From Streptosporangiaceae bacterium (lineage in GTDB: Bacteria > Actinomycetota > Actinomycetes > Streptosporangiales > Streptosporangiaceae): a stretch of DNA of 6,279 nt. Both the position numbers and the translations under genes were made by a program. Positions 5,050 to 6,279 of this stretch are shown here, piece by piece (position 1 is the first letter of the stretch; each line of letters begins with the position of its first letter). The stretch spans positions 1-6,279 of the forward strand of contig JASIBM010000477.1 in NCBI GenBank assembly GCA_030045175.1, read 5' to 3'. Below the pieces are notes generated by a model. That model searched no databases, had not been told where the DNA came from, and saw only the letters and a list, made by a program, of their open reading frames with translations.

Positions 5050-6087
5050 TCAAGCTTCTGTGGCCGGCATGGTCCGGACGAGCGGTCCGGGCTGACCGCG
5101 CCGGGCGCTCAGCGCAGCCTGAATGGCGCCGAGCACCTCCAGTGGCTGTTCCTTAATCTGGCGAGGCGTGAAATGCAAGACAAGGATGCCCAGGCTGGTC
5201 ATCTTGGCGTGCCGGCGCATCGTCTGCTCCCAGTCCTCGGGCGACAGGTGCCACTCCCTTGAGTCTGCCTCGGCGGCTACGCCGGCCTGCGGCCACCATG
5301 CATCGGGCGAGGCGATGAACTCGTCCCCATCCATCAGCCTCGGGTTGAACAGGGGCATGGGCAGGCGCCCTCGTTTGATGAGATCCATCAGGTCGATCTC
5401 TGGGCCAGACCTCGCTCCCTGCCTCACCTCGCCGAGCGCGCGGCGAAACAGCGCAGACTCGCGCACCGACCCACTATCCAGCTCACCGGTCAGCTGATCG
5501 ATCGTGCACAGACGGGACTGGACGGCGGCGGCGACTACCGCCCGGACCTCGGCGAGATCGTTGAGCGCTCGGACCGCGTCGGCGACGGCCCGAGCGGCCA
5601 GGGCGAACTGCACAGGGCCGTCGTAACACGCGAGGGGAGGCGGCCTCCAGGTCCTGTGCACCACGACGTACTCGGTGCTCTGCCTCCTGCGCTGGCTGGG
5701 TACCAGCACGTCAACAACCTGCGACGGCATCCCGCGCACGCCGTGTCGCCGCAAGGCCGACGTGCCGGTGAGGGTGCCGCCTGGGCCGGCATAGAGCAGT
5801 GCCGCCGTATCCCGCTGGTCGTTGGTCGGCGAGCCAGTCACGGTGAGGTACACGCCAGGCAACAGTCGCTGCCACCGTCCACCGGGCTGCACGCGACGGT
5901 GGATCAGATCCCGATTCAGTCCGCTGGCCAGCGCTTGCGCGCGCGTGATCACCCCGTGCTGATACTCGAGCAGCTTGGCTAGGGATGCGGCATTGGGCCT
6001 GGCTGCCAGGCCTGCCTCAAGGGCCGCTGTTCGCGCGGCGCCCGGCCTTGCACTAGCCGTGCTCAGCCTGACCTGAAAATCGTCCAT
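5050..6087 (-). CDS. AbiEi-like winged-helix protein with C-terminal DUF559/PD-(D/E)XK-like nuclease domain
   Basis: This 345-residue protein joins two recognisable parts. Residues about 36-82 (LAKLLEYQHGVITRAQAL to WQRLLPGVYLT) match the N-terminal winged helix of AbiEi-type antitoxins. The middle (about 90-200) resembles the AbiEi body with TGTSALRRHG (107-116). The C-terminal part (about 228-325) looks like a Vsr/DUF559 restriction-endonuclease fold: Glu230, PDAWW (261-265), EAD (273-275) before REWH (277-280), and a late strand ILVLHFTPRQI (301-311). The acidic residues Asp262, Glu273 and Asp275 could bind metal; a Lys in the classic ExK position is absent. No AbiEii nucleotidyltransferase toxin lies beside it, so a classical AbiE role is not supported. 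An in-frame stop at 6100-6102 leaves ATG 6087 as the only plausible start, although no Shine-Dalgarno precedes it. Defence or DNA-processing function is a guess. Confidence 0.82.
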   Translation of the reverse strand: MDDFQVRLSTASARPGAARTAALEAGLAARPNAASLAKLLEYQHGVITRAQALASGLNRDLIHRRVQPGGRWQRLLPGVYLTVTGSPTNDQRDTAALLYAGPGGTLTGTSALRRHGVRGMPSQVVDVLVPSQRRRQSTEYVVVHRTWRPPPLACYDGPVQFALAARAVADAVRALNDLAEVRAVVAAAVQSRLCTIDQLTGELDSGSVRESALFRRALGEVRQGARSGPEIDLMDLIKRGRLPMPLFNPRLMDGDEFIASPDAWWPQAGVAAEADSREWHLSPEDWEQTMRRHAKMTSLGILVLHFTPRQIKEQPLEVLGAIQAALSARRGQPGPLVRTMPATEA

Positions 6088-6163
6088 GCAGGCACCATGT
6101 CATGCCGCGCTGACACCCAAGTTCCCGCGCAGCGCCTCCTGAACCGGAAACCTCGGTCACCAG

Positions 6164-6269
6164 CCCAGCCCCAGCCCTCCGAACCCCGGCCACCCCGAAC
6201 CCAGCCCAGCCCAACCCCAGTCCACCCCGAGCGCCAGTGCCAGCCACCAGCCCGAGCCCAGCCCACCCC
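6164..6269 (-). other. C-rich (minus strand G-rich) tract with three canonical G-quadruplex motifs
   Basis: The plus strand is a strongly skewed run of CCC blocks separated by AG, A or GA. Read on the minus strand it gives three separate four-run G3+ motifs with loops of 1-6 bases: 6164-6187, 6200-6218 (GGGGTTGGGCTGGGCTGGG) and 6251-6269 (GGGGTGGGCTGGGCTCGGG). The phrase CCACCCCGA recurs at 6190, 6222 and 6263. The tract lies 77-182 bases upstream of the AbiEi-like gene on its sense strand. The open frames here are Pro- or Gly/Trp-rich low complexity without ribosome binding sites, so I annotate no gene in 6088-6279. Confidence 0.65.
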
Positions 6270-6279
6270 GAGCACGACT

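Noticed and set aside
6063..6275. Gly/Trp-rich small minus-strand open frames upstream of the AbiEi-like gene
   Set aside because: They are direct translations of the G-rich tract, without ribosome binding sites or recognisable domains, and they overlap the real gene start.
6143..6279. Pro/Ser-rich plus-strand open frame running off the right edge
   Set aside because: It has no start codon after the in-frame stop at 6140-6142 and no ribosome binding site. Openness follows from the C-rich composition.

Overview
The window is very GC rich, with G/C-dominated third codon positions, and its protein families (RHH/MazF toxin-antitoxin, CGNR zinc-finger regulator, group III phosphofructokinase, AbiEi/DUF559-like fusion) point to chromosomal DNA of an actinobacterium (Actinomycetota). 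I cannot place the genus. Seven protein genes are supported, and transcription units alternate strictly in strand: mazE-mazF (+), methyltransferase (-), CGNR regulator (+), phosphofructokinase (-), glycerol kinase (+), AbiEi-like protein (-). Apart from the coupled mazEF pair, every gene is probably its own transcription unit.

Left part (1-2157). A complete type II toxin-antitoxin module opens the window. The antitoxin start sits on an operator-like set of GGTAT/ATACC half-sites, with a -10 box placed for leaderless transcription, and the toxin start overlaps the antitoxin stop by 4 bases. A class I SAM-dependent methyltransferase converges on it. That gene is divergent from a CGNR-type (here CQNR) regulator, and the shared 80-base gap carries a 7-bp inverted repeat (GTGACTG/CAGTCAC), with a third copy just inside the regulator gene. 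The obvious model is autoregulation plus control of the methyltransferase.

Middle part (2158-4975). An intergenic element bounded by 22-bp perfect direct repeats fills the gap between the regulator and the convergent phosphofructokinase gene. That enzyme has the Asp/Lys pair diagnostic of pyrophosphate use rather than ATP use. Only 39 bases away, divergently, lies a glycerol kinase with an intact catalytic core, no FBP-binding Arg and an Ala/Gly-rich insert. The two enzymes could act together: glycerol enters through the kinase as glycerol-3-phosphate, and the reversible PPi enzyme sits at the fructose-6-phosphate/fructose-1,6-bisphosphate step above it.

Right part (4970-6279). The glycerol kinase stop codon is the first unit of a 9-bp tandem repeat, followed by a terminator-like hairpin. 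A convergent gene encodes an AbiEi-like winged helix fused to a PD-(D/E)XK-like domain, with no AbiEii toxin partner in view. Its upstream region (6088-6279) is a strongly strand-asymmetric C-rich tract with three canonical G-quadruplex motifs on the gene's sense strand. I see no convincing wholly new system. The most unusual material is in the non-coding segments and in the residue changes in the two metabolic enzymes.
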